Of a stretch of 64,000 nt of DNA, positions 1 through 8,109 are shown piece by piece (positions within the stretch are counted from its first letter, which is position 1; each line of letters opens with the position of its first letter). This stretch comes from Pseudomonas laurentiana (GTDB lineage Bacteria; Pseudomonadota; Gammaproteobacteria; Pseudomonadales; Pseudomonadaceae), in assembly GCF_014648275.1 (NCBI RefSeq), contig NZ_BMQU01000001.1, forward strand, positions 361,954 through 425,953. Reading direction: 5' to 3'. The notes below the pieces were generated by a model. It made no database searches. It was given only the letters and a program-made list of their open reading frames with translations, and was not told the DNA's origin. A program made the translations under genes and the position numbers.

Positions 1-738
1 GTCCGCGATATCGATGCCACCCTTGAGCGCCTGACCGCGCAGAAGCGTCAGGTGGCGGGCTTCATCTGTGAGCCGGTGTACGGCAATGCGGGTGGTATCG
101 CCTTGCCCCCGGGTTACCTGCAACAGGTCTACGGCAAGGTCCGGGCCTTGGGCGGCGCCTGTATCGCCGACGAGGTTCAGGTTGGCTATGGCCGTCTTGG
201 CGAGTATTTCTGGGGCTTTGAGCAACAAGGCGTGGTGCCGGACATCATCACCATGGCCAAAGGCATGGGTAACGGCCACCCGTTGGGTGCGGTCATCACC
301 CGTCGGGAAATCGCTGAAGCGCTGGAAGCCGAGGGCTACTTCTTCTCGTCTGCGGGCGGCAGCCCGGTCAGTTGCCGAATCGGCATGGCCGTGCTCGATG
401 TCATGGGCGAAGAAGGCCTGTGGGACAACGCACGGACCGTCGGTGGGCACTTCAAGGCGCGGCTGCAGGCATTGGTCGATAAACATCCGCTTGTGGGCGC
501 CGTGCACGGCTCCGGTTTCTACCTGGGCCTGGAACTGGTGCGCGACCGCAGCACGCTGGAGCCGGCCACCGAGGAAACCGCTGCACTGTGCGAGCGCTTG
601 CGCGAACTGGGGATCTTCATGCAGCCAACCGGTGACTACCTGAACATCCTCAAGATCAAACCACCGATGTGCACCACCCGCGAAAGTGTGGACTTCTTCG
701 TCGATAGTGTGGCGAAGGTGTTGTCGGAAGACCTTTAA
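1..738 (+). CDS. Class III PLP aminotransferase, C-terminal part (5' end outside window)
   Basis: The reading frame is open from base 1, so this is the 3' part of a larger gene. Visible class III landmarks are the acidic PLP-pyridine contact in IADEVQVGYGR, followed by MAKGMGNG, whose lysine (bases 259-261) should form the Schiff base with PLP. The C-terminal small domain ends in an NILKIKPPMC segment typical of the family. Such enzymes move an amino group between an amine or amino acid and a keto acid, or act as phospholyases on phospho-amines; the substrate cannot be told from this fragment. In Pseudomonas related domains also occur at the end of kinase-aminotransferase fusions, which would explain a long upstream part. 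The next gene starts 240 bases later behind its own regulatory region, so co-transcription with aguBA is not required. Confidence 0.85.
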   Translation, partial: VRDIDATLERLTAQKRQVAGFICEPVYGNAGGIALPPGYLQQVYGKVRALGGACIADEVQVGYGRLGEYFWGFEQQGVVPDIITMAKGMGNGHPLGAVITRREIAEALEAEGYFFSSAGGSPVSCRIGMAVLDVMGEEGLWDNARTVGGHFKARLQALVDKHPLVGAVHGSGFYLGLELVRDRSTLEPATEETAALCERLRELGIFMQPTGDYLNILKIKPPMCTTRESVDFFVDSVAKVLSEDL

Positions 739-764
739 ACCCCCATTGGGCTGCTCCGCAGCCC

Positions 765-824
765 ATCGCAGGCAAGCCTCCCGCAGAGAATGCAGTGTCC
801 TGCGGGAGCAGGCTTGCCTGCGAT
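765..824. repeat. REP-like inverted repeat
   Basis: Two arms of about 22 bases (765-786 and 800-824) pair as an inverted repeat built on the GCAGGCAAGCCT core shared by REP elements elsewhere in this window. It lies just after the aminotransferase gene and can fold as a hairpin. A smaller GGGCTGC/GCAGCCC stem lies directly before it. Confidence 0.75.
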
Positions 825-854
825 ATGACCAACAGGGACAACACTGATTTAAAT

Positions 855-929
855 CGATTGTTATCGGTTTAAAAGGCATAAGTCATCCGTTTATTTTGGT
901 TTTACGCCTTCCAAAGCCGATTTTTATCG
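855..929. promoter_or_regulatory. Paired CGAT-N4-ATCG inverted repeats upstream of aguBA
   Basis: Two inverted repeats share the core CGAT-N4-ATCG, at 855-866 (extended arms TAAATCGAT/ATCGGTTTA, 850-871) and 918-929 (extended arms AGCCGAT/ATCGGCT, 915-932). Their centres are 63 bases apart, six helical turns, and they lie within 125 bases upstream of aguB. Symmetry, repetition and phasing suggest binding of a dimeric repressor. In P. aeruginosa aguBA is repressed by the TetR-type AguR, relieved by agmatine or N-carbamoylputrescine, so an AguR-like protein is the natural candidate. No aguR gene is visible in this window. Confidence 0.55.
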
Positions 930-977
930 GCTATAAAGTCCTCATTACTTGCCCAGCAACCCTTCGAGGACGTTTTC

Positions 978-1856
978 ATGAGCCGCATCGTTACCGTCGC
1001 CGCCACCCAGATGGCCTGCTCCTGGGACCGCGACGCCAACATCGCCACTGCTGAGAAACTGGTACGCGAAGCCGCCGCCAAAGGTGCGCAGATCATCCTG
1101 ATCCAGGAACTGTTCGAGACCCCGTACTTCTGCCAGAAGCCCAACGCCGACTACCTGCAACTGGCGACGACGGTTGAAACCAATGCCGCCATCCTCCATT
1201 TCCAGAAGCTGGCCAAGGAACTGCAAGTGGTACTGCCGATCAGCTTCTACGAGCTGGCCGGGCGGGCGCGTTTCAATAGCATCGCGATCATCGATGCCGA
1301 CGGCCGCAACCTGGGCATCTACCGCAAGAGCCACATCCCGGATGGCCCGGGGTACCACGAAAAGTACTACTTCAACCCGGGCGATACCGGCTTCAAGGTC
1401 TGGAACACCCGCTACGCCAAGATCGGTGTCGGCATCTGCTGGGACCAGTGGTTCCCGGAGTGCGCACGCAGCATGGCCCTGCAAGGTGCGGAAATTCTGT
1501 TCTACCCCACCGCCATTGGTAGCGAACCGCATGACGCCAGCATCACCTCGCGTGATCACTGGCAGCGCGTGCAGCAAGGCCATGCCGGTGCCAACCTGAT
1601 GCCGCTGGTCGCCAGCAACCGTATCGGCAAGGAAGAGCAGGACGGCTACGACATCACCTTCTATGGCTCGTCGTTCATCGCCAACGCGTTTGGTGAAAAG
1701 GTTGAAGAACTGAATGAAACCGAAGAGGGCGTGCTGGTGCATACTTTCGACCTGGACACGCTGGAGCATGTGCGCAGCGCCTGGGGCACCTTCCGTGACC
1801 GTCGACCGAACCTGTACGGTACGCTGAAGACCCTCGACGGTTCGCTGGAATCCTGA
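978..1856 (+). CDS. aguB: N-carbamoylputrescine amidase
   Basis: This 292-residue protein belongs to the carbon-nitrogen hydrolase (nitrilase) superfamily and should hydrolyse N-carbamoylputrescine to putrescine, CO2 and ammonia. The catalytic triad is visible as Glu44 (LIQELFETPY), Lys117 (IYRKSHIPDG) and Cys154 (GVGICWDQWFPE). Full family length and the conserved HEKYYFNPGDTGF segment separate it from shorter nitrilase relatives. It is followed after 57 bases by aguA, which makes its substrate, so the two form the agmatine-to-putrescine operon known from P. aeruginosa. The ATG is preceded by CGAGGACG at about -12. A DavA-type amidase is a related alternative, but linkage to agmatine deiminase decides the call. 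Confidence 0.93.
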   Translation: MSRIVTVAATQMACSWDRDANIATAEKLVREAAAKGAQIILIQELFETPYFCQKPNADYLQLATTVETNAAILHFQKLAKELQVVLPISFYELAGRARFNSIAIIDADGRNLGIYRKSHIPDGPGYHEKYYFNPGDTGFKVWNTRYAKIGVGICWDQWFPECARSMALQGAEILFYPTAIGSEPHDASITSRDHWQRVQQGHAGANLMPLVASNRIGKEEQDGYDITFYGSSFIANAFGEKVEELNETEEGVLVHTFDLDTLEHVRSAWGTFRDRRPNLYGTLKTLDGSLES

Positions 1857-1913
1857 CCACTTATTTACCGCGCCGCAGGCCCGGCCTGCGGCAGATCTTG
1901 CAAAGGTTCAACT

Positions 1914-3023
1914 ATGACAACCCTGACCACTACCCCACGCGCCGATGGCTTTCACATGCCTGCCGAATGGGCGCCACAATCGCAGGTCTGGATGGTGTGG
2001 CCGGAGCGCCCGGACAACTGGCGCCTGGGCGGCAAGCCGGCGCAGGCGGCGCATGTCGCCGTCGCCAAGGCCATTGCCCGTTTCGAGCCGGTGACCGTCG
2101 CCGTGTCGGCCGCCCAGTACGAACATGCCTGTGCCCGCCTGCTGGACACCCCGAACATCCGCGTGGTGGAAATCAGCAATGACGATGCCTGGGTGCGCGA
2201 CACCGGCCCGACCTTCGTGATCAATGACGCGGGAGACGTCCGTGGCGTCGACTGGGGTTTCAACGCCTGGGGTGGTTTCGAGGGTGGCCTGTACGCACCG
2301 TGGAACCGTGATGAACAAGTGGCTGGCAAGATCCTGCAGATCGAGCGTTGCCCGCGCTACCAGACCGAGGGCTTCGTGCTGGAAGGTGGTTCGATTCACG
2401 TCGACGGTGAAGGCACCCTGATCACCACGGAAGAATGCCTGCTCAATCACAACCGCAACCCACACCTGAACCGTGAGCAGATTGAGGCGATCCTGCGTGA
2501 TCACCTGGCGGTGGAGACCATCGTCTGGCTGCCCGATGGCCTGTATAACGACGAAACCGATGGGCATGTGGACAACTTTTGCTGTTACGTGCGCCCTGGT
2601 GAAGTGTTACTGGCCTGGACCGATGATTCCAACGACCCCAACTTTGCACGTTGCCGTGCCGCGCTTGAGGTGCTGGAGCGTCAGCGCGATGCCAAAGGTC
2701 GCACCTTTGTGGTGCATAAAATGCCGATTCCCGGGCCGCTCTACGCAACCGAGGAAGAGTGCGCGGGTGTCGATCCGGTCGCGGGTAGCCAGGAGCGCAA
2801 CCCGTCGGTTCGCCTCGCGGGTTCTTATGTCAACTTCCTGATCGTCAATGGCGCGATCATCGCGCCAAGCTTCGATGACCCGGCAGATGCCGAGGCTAGA
2901 GCGATTTTGCAGGCGTTGTTCGCGGATCGTGAAGTGGTCATGGTCCCTGGGCGCGAGCTGTTGCTCGGTGGTGGCAACATCCATTGCCTGACCCAACAGC
3001 AGCCGGCACCCGTCAAACGCTGA
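1914..3023 (+). CDS. aguA: Agmatine deiminase
   Basis: This 369-residue protein of the peptidyl-arginine-deiminase fold converts agmatine to N-carbamoylputrescine and ammonia. Visible active-site blocks are [10 protein letters not shown], the DGHVDNFC segment with the catalytic histidine, and the C-terminal [12 protein letters not shown] with the nucleophile Cys358. Length and motifs fit bacterial agmatine deiminases throughout. It follows aguB in the same orientation and ends at a strong intrinsic terminator only 12 bases after its stop, so aguBA is a compact two-gene operon. The product feeds putrescine into polyamine pools or catabolism. Confidence 0.95.
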   Translation: MTTLTTTPRADGFHMPAEWAPQSQVWMVWPERPDNWRLGGKPAQAAHVAVAKAIARFEPVTVAVSAAQYEHACARLLDTPNIRVVEISNDDAWVRDTGPTFVINDAGDVRGVDWGFNAWGGFEGGLYAPWNRDEQVAGKILQIERCPRYQTEGFVLEGGSIHVDGEGTLITTEECLLNHNRNPHLNREQIEAILRDHLAVETIVWLPDGLYNDETDGHVDNFCCYVRPGEVLLAWTDDSNDPNFARCRAALEVLERQRDAKGRTFVVHKMPIPGPLYATEEECAGVDPVAGSQERNPSVRLAGSYVNFLIVNGAIIAPSFDDPADAEARAILQALFADREVVMVPGRELLLGGGNIHCLTQQQPAPVKR

Positions 3024-3034
3024 ACCATTTAAGT

Positions 3035-3066
3035 AAAAAGCCCGTCGCATGACGGGCTTTTTTTTT
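3035..3066 (+). terminator. Intrinsic terminator of aguBA
   Basis: A perfect stem AAAAGCCCGTC with loop GCAT and partner GACGGGCTTTT runs straight into a T-tract of about ten bases, a textbook Rho-independent terminator. Confidence 0.92.
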
Positions 3067-3208
3067 GCGCCTCATTCGACGACTGGAGCCCGAACTGGCA
3101 CAGCTCTTGTATTTGTTTTGCATTGTATTTCAAGCAGATAGAGCACGTAGTTCTGTCACAAAGTTAACGTAGGTTAGCGGCTCACGACCCTGGGGAGTAC
3201 GTGTCGAT

Positions 3209-3412
3209 ATGAATGTAGTCAGTGAGCCAGTTTCAAGCCTGTCCATCGTTAATAACGAATCGATCAAGGCGCTGGCACAGTGGTTGAAGAACAATGCAAA
3301 TAATCGAGTCAGGAAGACCGATCCGCGACGTCGGTTGTTGGTTGAGCGGTACCCGGTGGGTTTGATCAGTGAAGCAGAGCTCGATGCGCTGCTCGGGGTC
3401 TGGCACCACTAA
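3209..3412 (+). CDS. Small hypothetical protein (67 aa)
   Basis: I do not recognise this family. The ORF encodes 67 mostly hydrophilic residues with a basic centre (RVRKTDPRRRLLVERYP) and an acidic, leucine-rich end (SEAELDALLGVW). No signal peptide or membrane segment is seen. A GGGAG sequence lies about 11 bases before the ATG, and a clear hairpin follows eight bases after the stop. It therefore looks like a self-contained monocistronic unit between aguA and the porin gene. Codon choice is somewhat less GC-biased than in the neighbours. The overlapping opposite-strand ORF (3233-3430) has no comparable signals. Confidence 0.6.
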   Translation: MNVVSEPVSSLSIVNNESIKALAQWLKNNANNRVRKTDPRRRLLVERYPVGLISEAELDALLGVWHH

Positions 3413-3420
3413 CTGAACCA

Positions 3421-3448
3421 TCGTCGGCAAGGTCCGTCTTGCCGACGA
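3421..3448. terminator. Hairpin terminator after the 67-aa ORF
   Basis: Perfect 11-bp arms TCGTCGGCAAG and CTTGCCGACGA surround a GTCCGT loop; a short T-rich run (CTTTTCTCCT) follows on the + strand. It lies 8 bases after the stop codon. Confidence 0.75.
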
Positions 3449-3552
3449 TGCTTTTCTCCTGTCCTGCCCTTCGTGTCACCCCCGCAGTACTGCGCGCCCT
3501 GCCATTCTCTAGCCTGCACGATCGACCGTTGATCCGTGCTGTTCACGAATTT

Positions 3553-3581
3553 TTGACACACCGAACGGCTGGCACTAGCAT
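3553..3581 (+). promoter_or_regulatory. Sigma-70-type promoter upstream of porin gene
   Basis: A consensus -35 box TTGACA (3553-3558) is followed after exactly 17 bases by TAGCAT (3576-3581) as a -10 box. A transcript should start near 3588, giving a leader of about 163 bases before the porin ATG at 3751. That leader contains the terminator-like hairpin at 3628-3659. Confidence 0.6.
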
Positions 3582-3627
3582 TCGGCCCTCGCCTGTAGGC
3601 CCATTCACCCTGTACCCAGAATAAATG

Positions 3628-3659
3628 GCCCGCTGTGCATTTGCGCAGAGGGCTTTTTT
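3628..3659 (+). terminator. Terminator-like hairpin inside the porin leader
   Basis: Arms of 11 bases (3628-3638 and 3643-3653) pair with one mismatch around an ATTT loop and are followed by TTTTTT. It lies about 40 bases after the predicted transcription start and about 90 bases before the porin start codon. It should therefore stop part of the transcription and release a short RNA, or act as an attenuator. Confidence 0.65.
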
Positions 3660-3750
3660 GTTTTCAGACCCGCGAGCGTCAACCCACGCAGGGGCGTGGT
3701 TCCCGGTGCCGGTCGCAGCGCGTCTTCGTTTTTGTAATAAGGAAAATAAT

Positions 3751-5031
3751 ATGTTGAAAACCAGGATCAGCCTGATCGCTTTGGGTTTGTTGTCCGCGAC
3801 TCAGGCCATGGCCAATGACCAGGCCAATGCCAACGGTTTCGTAGAAGACAGCAGCATGAATGTGCTGCTGCGTAACGCCTACATGAATCGCGACAAAAAG
3901 CATGGCAAGAATGACCAGATCCAATGGGGCCAAGGCGTTATTACCAACTTCTCCTCCGGCTTCACCCAAGGCACCGTAGGGGTCGGCGTTGATGCTTTCG
4001 GCCTGTACGCTGTGCGCCTAGACGGCGGCACTGGCCACAACGAAGGCGCCGGTATCGACTTCTTCAAGCGTGGCGACAGTGAAAACGCCCAGCACGACAT
4101 CGCTCGTGGTGGTGCAGCGGTCAAGTTCCGCGTCTCCAACACCGTACTGAAGTACGGCGACCAGATGCCGACACTGCCCGTGCTGCAGTACGACGATTCG
4201 CGCCTGCTGCCAGAAAGCTTCACCGGTACCCTGGTCACCTCCAAGGAGATCGAAGGCCTGGAGCTGAACGCGGGTCGTTTCACTCAGGAAGCACGCAAGA
4301 GCGCCGAACAGCGTGACAGCGGCCTGAAGTCGATCAACGTCTTCGGTGGTAGCTACAAGTTCACCAACAACCTGTCGGCTTCCCTGTACGGCTCTGACGT
4401 CGAAGACGTCATGAAGAAGCAGTACCTGGGTATCAATTACGTGATGCCGATCGCCGCCGAGCGCTCCCTGACCCTGGACTTCAACGGCTACAAGTCGAAG
4501 ATGGACCGCCAGTACGTCGAAAGGGAAGGCCTGAACGGTCGTGACAACACCATCTGGAGCCTGGCGGCAACCTACGCCTTCGGCCCTCACTCGATCACCT
4601 TGGCGCACCAGCGCAGCACTGGTGACACCGGCTACAACTATGGCGGTTACCAGAACGACCACGGCGTGGGTGACGGTGGTTCGACCATCTACCTGGCCAA
4701 CTCCTACTGGTCCGACTTCAACGCCGAAGACGAGCGCTCCTGGCAGTTGGGCTACGGTCTGGACTTCGGTGCCTTTGGCGTACCGGGCCTGACCTACAAA
4801 GTGGCCTACGTGCGTGGTGACAACATCAACACCCACGGCCTGGGTGAAGGCACCGAGCGCGAAATCTTCAACCAGTTCAAGTACGTCGTACAGGCCGGCC
4901 CTGCCAAGGACCTGTCGGTCAAGCTGCGCAGCTCGTTCCTGCGCACCTCGAACAACCTGAACACTATCAAATACAACGACGACGGCAACGAAGTCCGCGT
5001 ATTCGTCGAGTACCCGATCAGCGTCTTCTGA
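3751..5031 (+). CDS. OprD-family outer-membrane porin
   Basis: The start chosen is the ATG at 3751, preceded by AAGGAAAA, because it gives an immediate signal peptide (MLKTRISLIALGLLSATQAMA); upstream in-frame codons are leader sequence. The mature protein begins with DQANANGFVEDSSMNVLLRN and continues with NRDKK and SGFTQGTVGVGVDAFG, hallmarks of the OprD/OprE/OprQ porins. The last residue is Phe (YPISVF), the barrel-assembly signal. It should form an 18-strand monomeric channel for small organic acids, amino acids or similar solutes. In P. aeruginosa oprE also sits next to aguAB, which favours an OprE-like role, but the exact subfamily is uncertain, so no symbol is given. The gene is monocistronic between its promoter and the hairpin at 5044. 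Confidence 0.9.
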   Translation: MLKTRISLIALGLLSATQAMANDQANANGFVEDSSMNVLLRNAYMNRDKKHGKNDQIQWGQGVITNFSSGFTQGTVGVGVDAFGLYAVRLDGGTGHNEGAGIDFFKRGDSENAQHDIARGGAAVKFRVSNTVLKYGDQMPTLPVLQYDDSRLLPESFTGTLVTSKEIEGLELNAGRFTQEARKSAEQRDSGLKSINVFGGSYKFTNNLSASLYGSDVEDVMKKQYLGINYVMPIAAERSLTLDFNGYKSKMDRQYVEREGLNGRDNTIWSLAATYAFGPHSITLAHQRSTGDTGYNYGGYQNDHGVGDGGSTIYLANSYWSDFNAEDERSWQLGYGLDFGAFGVPGLTYKVAYVRGDNINTHGLGEGTEREIFNQFKYVVQAGPAKDLSVKLRSSFLRTSNNLNTIKYNDDGNEVRVFVEYPISVF

Positions 5032-5043
5032 TTGGCGTCTCCC

Positions 5044-5071
5044 ACAACCCCGGCCTAGGCCGGGGTTGTTT
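5044..5071. terminator. Bidirectional terminator between convergent genes
   Basis: A 12-bp perfect palindromic stem ACAACCCCGGCC/GGCCGGGGTTGT is followed by TTT on the + strand. It lies 12 bases after the porin stop and overlaps the last codons and stop of the convergent glutamate-synthase-like gene. Confidence 0.75.
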
Positions 5072-6719
5072 CTCTACGGTTCCTGGCCGCCCGGATCTCC
5101 ACCACCTCGCCGGTGTCTGCGGCGAAGCTGTCACTGCGAGCCATCCGCCACATCCGCGCATAAAAATCGCTTTCAATCGAGCCGCTGAGCAATTCGCCAG
5201 GCTTGAGGAATACGTGCAACTGCGAAAACAGGCGTACCTCGCTGGGGCTGATGCGTCGCGCCAGATGCTTGGGCTTGAGCTCTTCAGGGTGCTCCAGGCC
5301 TGCGGCAGCGAGCATTTCGGCCAGTGCGTGCAGCGTGTTGCGGTGGAAGCTGTACACCCGCTCGGCTTTTTCCGGTACCACCAACGCCCGCTGGCGTAGC
5401 GGGTCTTGGGTGGCAACCCCGGTCGGGCACTTGTTGGTGTGGCAGCTTTGCGACTGAATGCAGCCGATGGCGAACATGAAACCGCGCGCCGAGTTGACCC
5501 AGTCGGCACCAATGGCCAACACACTGGCAATGTCGAAGGCACTGACAATCTTGCCGGCCGCACCGATGCGAATCTTGTCGCGCAGGTTCAGGCCCACCAG
5601 CGTGTTGTGCACGAACATCAGCCCTTCACGCATCGGTACGCCAATGTTGTCGCTGAACTCCCGTGGTGCGGCGCCGGTGCCGCCTTCCTTGCCGTCGACG
5701 ACAATGAAGTCCGGGAGAATGCCGGTGGCCAGCATCGCCTTGGCGATACCCATGAACTCCCAGGGATGGCCCAGGCAGAACTTGAAGCCCACCGGTTTAC
5801 CGCCGGACAGTTCGCGCAGTTGGCCAATGAACTGCAGCAACTCCACCGGGCTGCGGAACGCGGTGTGAGCGGCGGGGGACACGCAGTCTTCGCCCTCGTT
5901 CACGCCGCGCGTTTCGGCGATTTCGGCACTGACCTTGTGCCCTGGCAGAATGCCGCCATGGCCCGGCTTCGCACCTTGGCTGAGCTTGACCTCGATCATC
6001 TTCACCTGAGCCGAGCCGGCCTGTTCGGCGAAGCGCTGAGGGTCGAAGTGGCCATCGGCGGTGCGGCAACCGAAGTAGCCGCTGCCGATTTCCCAGATCA
6101 GGTCACCACCGTGTTCACGGTGATAGGGGCTGATACTGCCCTCGCCGGTGTCATGGGCAAAGCGGCCGAGCCTGGCGCCCTTGTTCAACGCGCCGATGGC
6201 ATTGGCACTCAAGGCACCAAAGCTCATCGCGGAAATATTGAAGATCGAGGCCGAGTACGGTTGGCGGCACTGCGGCCCGCCAATGGCCACGCGGAACGAC
6301 GAAGGGTTGGGGGTTTCCACCGGCAGCATCGAGTGGCTGATGAACTCGAAACCCGGCTTGTACACATCGTTCAGCGTGCCGAAGGCCTTCTCGGCACTCT
6401 CGTTCTTGGCCCGTGCGTATACCAGCGAGCGCTGGGCTCGGGAGAACGGCAGCTTGTCGTCGTCGCCTTCAAGCAGGTACTGGCGAATTTCCGGGCGAAT
6501 GGTTTCGATCAGGTAACGGATATTGCCCAGGATCGGGTAATTGCGTCGCACCGCGTGATGGCTCTGGCGCAGGTCATTGAGGCCGACCAGGCTGAGCAGG
6601 GCGGTGATCAGCGTCAGGGGCCAGAGGCCCGCGTGGGCAGAGAGGAACGGCAGGCTTGCGACAGTGAAAAGCAGACAGCCTGCCAGGCAGGCATAACGGC
6701 TGTAGAGCGACGGTTTCAT
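5055..6719 (-). CDS. FMN-binding glutamate synthase family protein, membrane-anchored
   Basis: This 554-residue protein corresponds to the FMN/Fe-S synthase domain of glutamate synthase large subunits, standing alone without the glutaminase domain. Two hydrophobic segments at about residues 8-28 and 32-48 suggest membrane anchoring. The core has the GQAKPGHGG-like block (SQGAKPGHGGILPGHKV), the DGKEGGTGAAP phosphate/FMN block and a C-x5-C-x4-C cluster (CIQSQSCHTNKC) followed by PTGVATQDP, matching the 3Fe-4S ligands of GltB. Stand-alone proteins of this type are common in Pseudomonas; the physiological reaction is not established and ammonia-dependent glutamate synthesis is only an inference. 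It is convergent with the porin gene and has no partner GltD nearby. Confidence 0.85.
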   Translation of the reverse strand: MKPSLYSRYACLAGCLLFTVASLPFLSAHAGLWPLTLITALLSLVGLNDLRQSHHAVRRNYPILGNIRYLIETIRPEIRQYLLEGDDDKLPFSRAQRSLVYARAKNESAEKAFGTLNDVYKPGFEFISHSMLPVETPNPSSFRVAIGGPQCRQPYSASIFNISAMSFGALSANAIGALNKGARLGRFAHDTGEGSISPYHREHGGDLIWEIGSGYFGCRTADGHFDPQRFAEQAGSAQVKMIEVKLSQGAKPGHGGILPGHKVSAEIAETRGVNEGEDCVSPAAHTAFRSPVELLQFIGQLRELSGGKPVGFKFCLGHPWEFMGIAKAMLATGILPDFIVVDGKEGGTGAAPREFSDNIGVPMREGLMFVHNTLVGLNLRDKIRIGAAGKIVSAFDIASVLAIGADWVNSARGFMFAIGCIQSQSCHTNKCPTGVATQDPLRQRALVVPEKAERVYSFHRNTLHALAEMLAAAGLEHPEELKPKHLARRISPSEVRLFSQLHVFLKPGELLSGSIESDFYARMWRMARSDSFAADTGEVVEIRAARNRRETTPA

Positions 6720-6868
6720 GGATCTTCCGCTGATGAGTACGTCTTGCCTAGGATAGGGAAAGCGCTTCGGGAGAAAACCTGCGATTTCGGTAAAACACTT
6801 TTATGGGGTATGGGCTTGCAAGCGGCCAGCGGTCATGGGCCTTGACGCAGGCAAGCCGGTTTACCCAC

Positions 6869-8023
6869 TTACTGGACCGGGGCGATGGCAAAGCCCAAAC
6901 GGTTTTCCTCAAGGTAGACCAGCGCCTCCTGGCCAAGCAGCTCGACAGGCCGTGCCGAGACCGCTTCATGCTCAGGGACGATTTTTGACAACACCTTGTT
7001 GACCAGATCCACCCGCCAGACACACGCCATTGCACCGCTGTTGTCGAAGTACAGCACGGCACGGTTCTCGCTCCAGGCCGGGTTCACCAGGCTCCAGTCG
7101 GTGGCGTCGGTGGCCATCACGCGCTCGGTCTTGTGGCCGCCAACACGCTCGTCATACGACAGGGTCAGGGTGCTGTTGTTGCTGTTGATGTCGTCGAGGA
7201 TGCGGGCCTTGGCGAACTGCGCGGTGCTGGACGGCACCTGAAACGTCTGCGCAGTCGGCTGCGGTGCCGCACCAGACCCCAAGGTATAGGCCATGGCCTG
7301 TTGCAGGCCTTTGCCTTCGCGCTGGCGATAATAGAACACCCCGTCGACCACCCCGGCGTAGCGCTCGCCCTGGTCGTAGAAGCCGGTCTTTTCCCAGCCC
7401 TGGAAGGCAACGTGGTCAGCAATCGTATGCCAGCCCGGGCGGGTATCGGTGTACTCGTAGAGGGTGCCGTAGGTCTGGTGGTTGAAGCGTTCGCTGAGGT
7501 ACATGTTGTCACGGTCATTGCTGTTGCTGACGTAGAGAATGACATGCAGCACACCGTCGACCACGGCGGCGTCGACAATGTGCTTGAAGACATGCGCAGG
7601 CGCCTGCGGTAGCTCGGCCAGCACGTAGCGCTCCCACGGCTCATCGTCTATTTGCATATACACCTGCCCTTCGGGCAGCGGTGACAGCGCATGAACATCG
7701 ACCTTGGGCAGCGGCGGCGCTGGGGTCAGCCGCTTGATCTGCTGGTCGTAGGCAGTTTCCAGGCAAGCGATCGTCTGGCACGCGTTGCGCACCTCGTACA
7801 GCCAGCTGGCCCCCAGACTCCGGAAAACCTGATGCTTTTTCAGCGGGCGGAACAGGGCATTCAACTGCTCGTCCTTGGCCGACAGCGACGGCGTCGTGCA
7901 GATGGCCTGCTCCTGCAGGGTGACCGCCTTGCGGCAGTCAAACCCCGCCGCGCTGGCGCGTTGTTGCAGGGCGAAGGTAAGCAGCCCCGCGAGGACTGCG
8001 CCAAGGCATAGGAAGCGTTTCAT
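6869..8023 (-). CDS. Secreted protein with N-terminal LprI-like domain
   Basis: The ATG at 8023 is preferred over the upstream in-frame start because it opens a signal peptide (MKRFLCLGAVLAGLLTFALQ, cleavage near RASA-AGF). The first ~90 mature residues show the LprI/DUF1311 pattern: FDCRKAVTLQEQAIC, SAKDEQLNALF and a second cysteine pair (NACQTIACLE). This family includes periplasmic lysozyme inhibitors. The remaining ~280 residues are predicted to be beta-rich (YTDTRPGWHTIADHV, GVFYYRQREGKG) and I do not recognise them. The protein is 384 residues long, probably periplasmic. It is followed by a ~150-base gap before the glutamate-synthase-like gene and is probably transcribed on its own. Confidence 0.75.
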   Translation of the reverse strand: MKRFLCLGAVLAGLLTFALQQRASAAGFDCRKAVTLQEQAICTTPSLSAKDEQLNALFRPLKKHQVFRSLGASWLYEVRNACQTIACLETAYDQQIKRLTPAPPLPKVDVHALSPLPEGQVYMQIDDEPWERYVLAELPQAPAHVFKHIVDAAVVDGVLHVILYVSNSNDRDNMYLSERFNHQTYGTLYEYTDTRPGWHTIADHVAFQGWEKTGFYDQGERYAGVVDGVFYYRQREGKGLQQAMAYTLGSGAAPQPTAQTFQVPSSTAQFAKARILDDINSNNSTLTLSYDERVGGHKTERVMATDATDWSLVNPAWSENRAVLYFDNSGAMACVWRVDLVNKVLSKIVPEHEAVSARPVELLGQEALVYLEENRLGFAIAPVQ

Positions 8024-8109
8024 TGCACATCCGTGTGGGTTTGAAGAACCCCGCATGGTACGTCAGCCCGTGGCCCAGGTGAACCCGGCCACGGCCACCC
8101 ACCTGGACG

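Noticed and set aside
3439-3624. 61-codon ORF before the porin leader
   Set aside because: It overlaps the promoter region, has no ribosome-binding site and its residues look like translated noncoding sequence.
5406-6845. 479-codon + strand frame opposite the glutamate-synthase-like gene
   Set aside because: The minus-strand protein has clear catalytic motifs and explains the region; the + frame lacks any.
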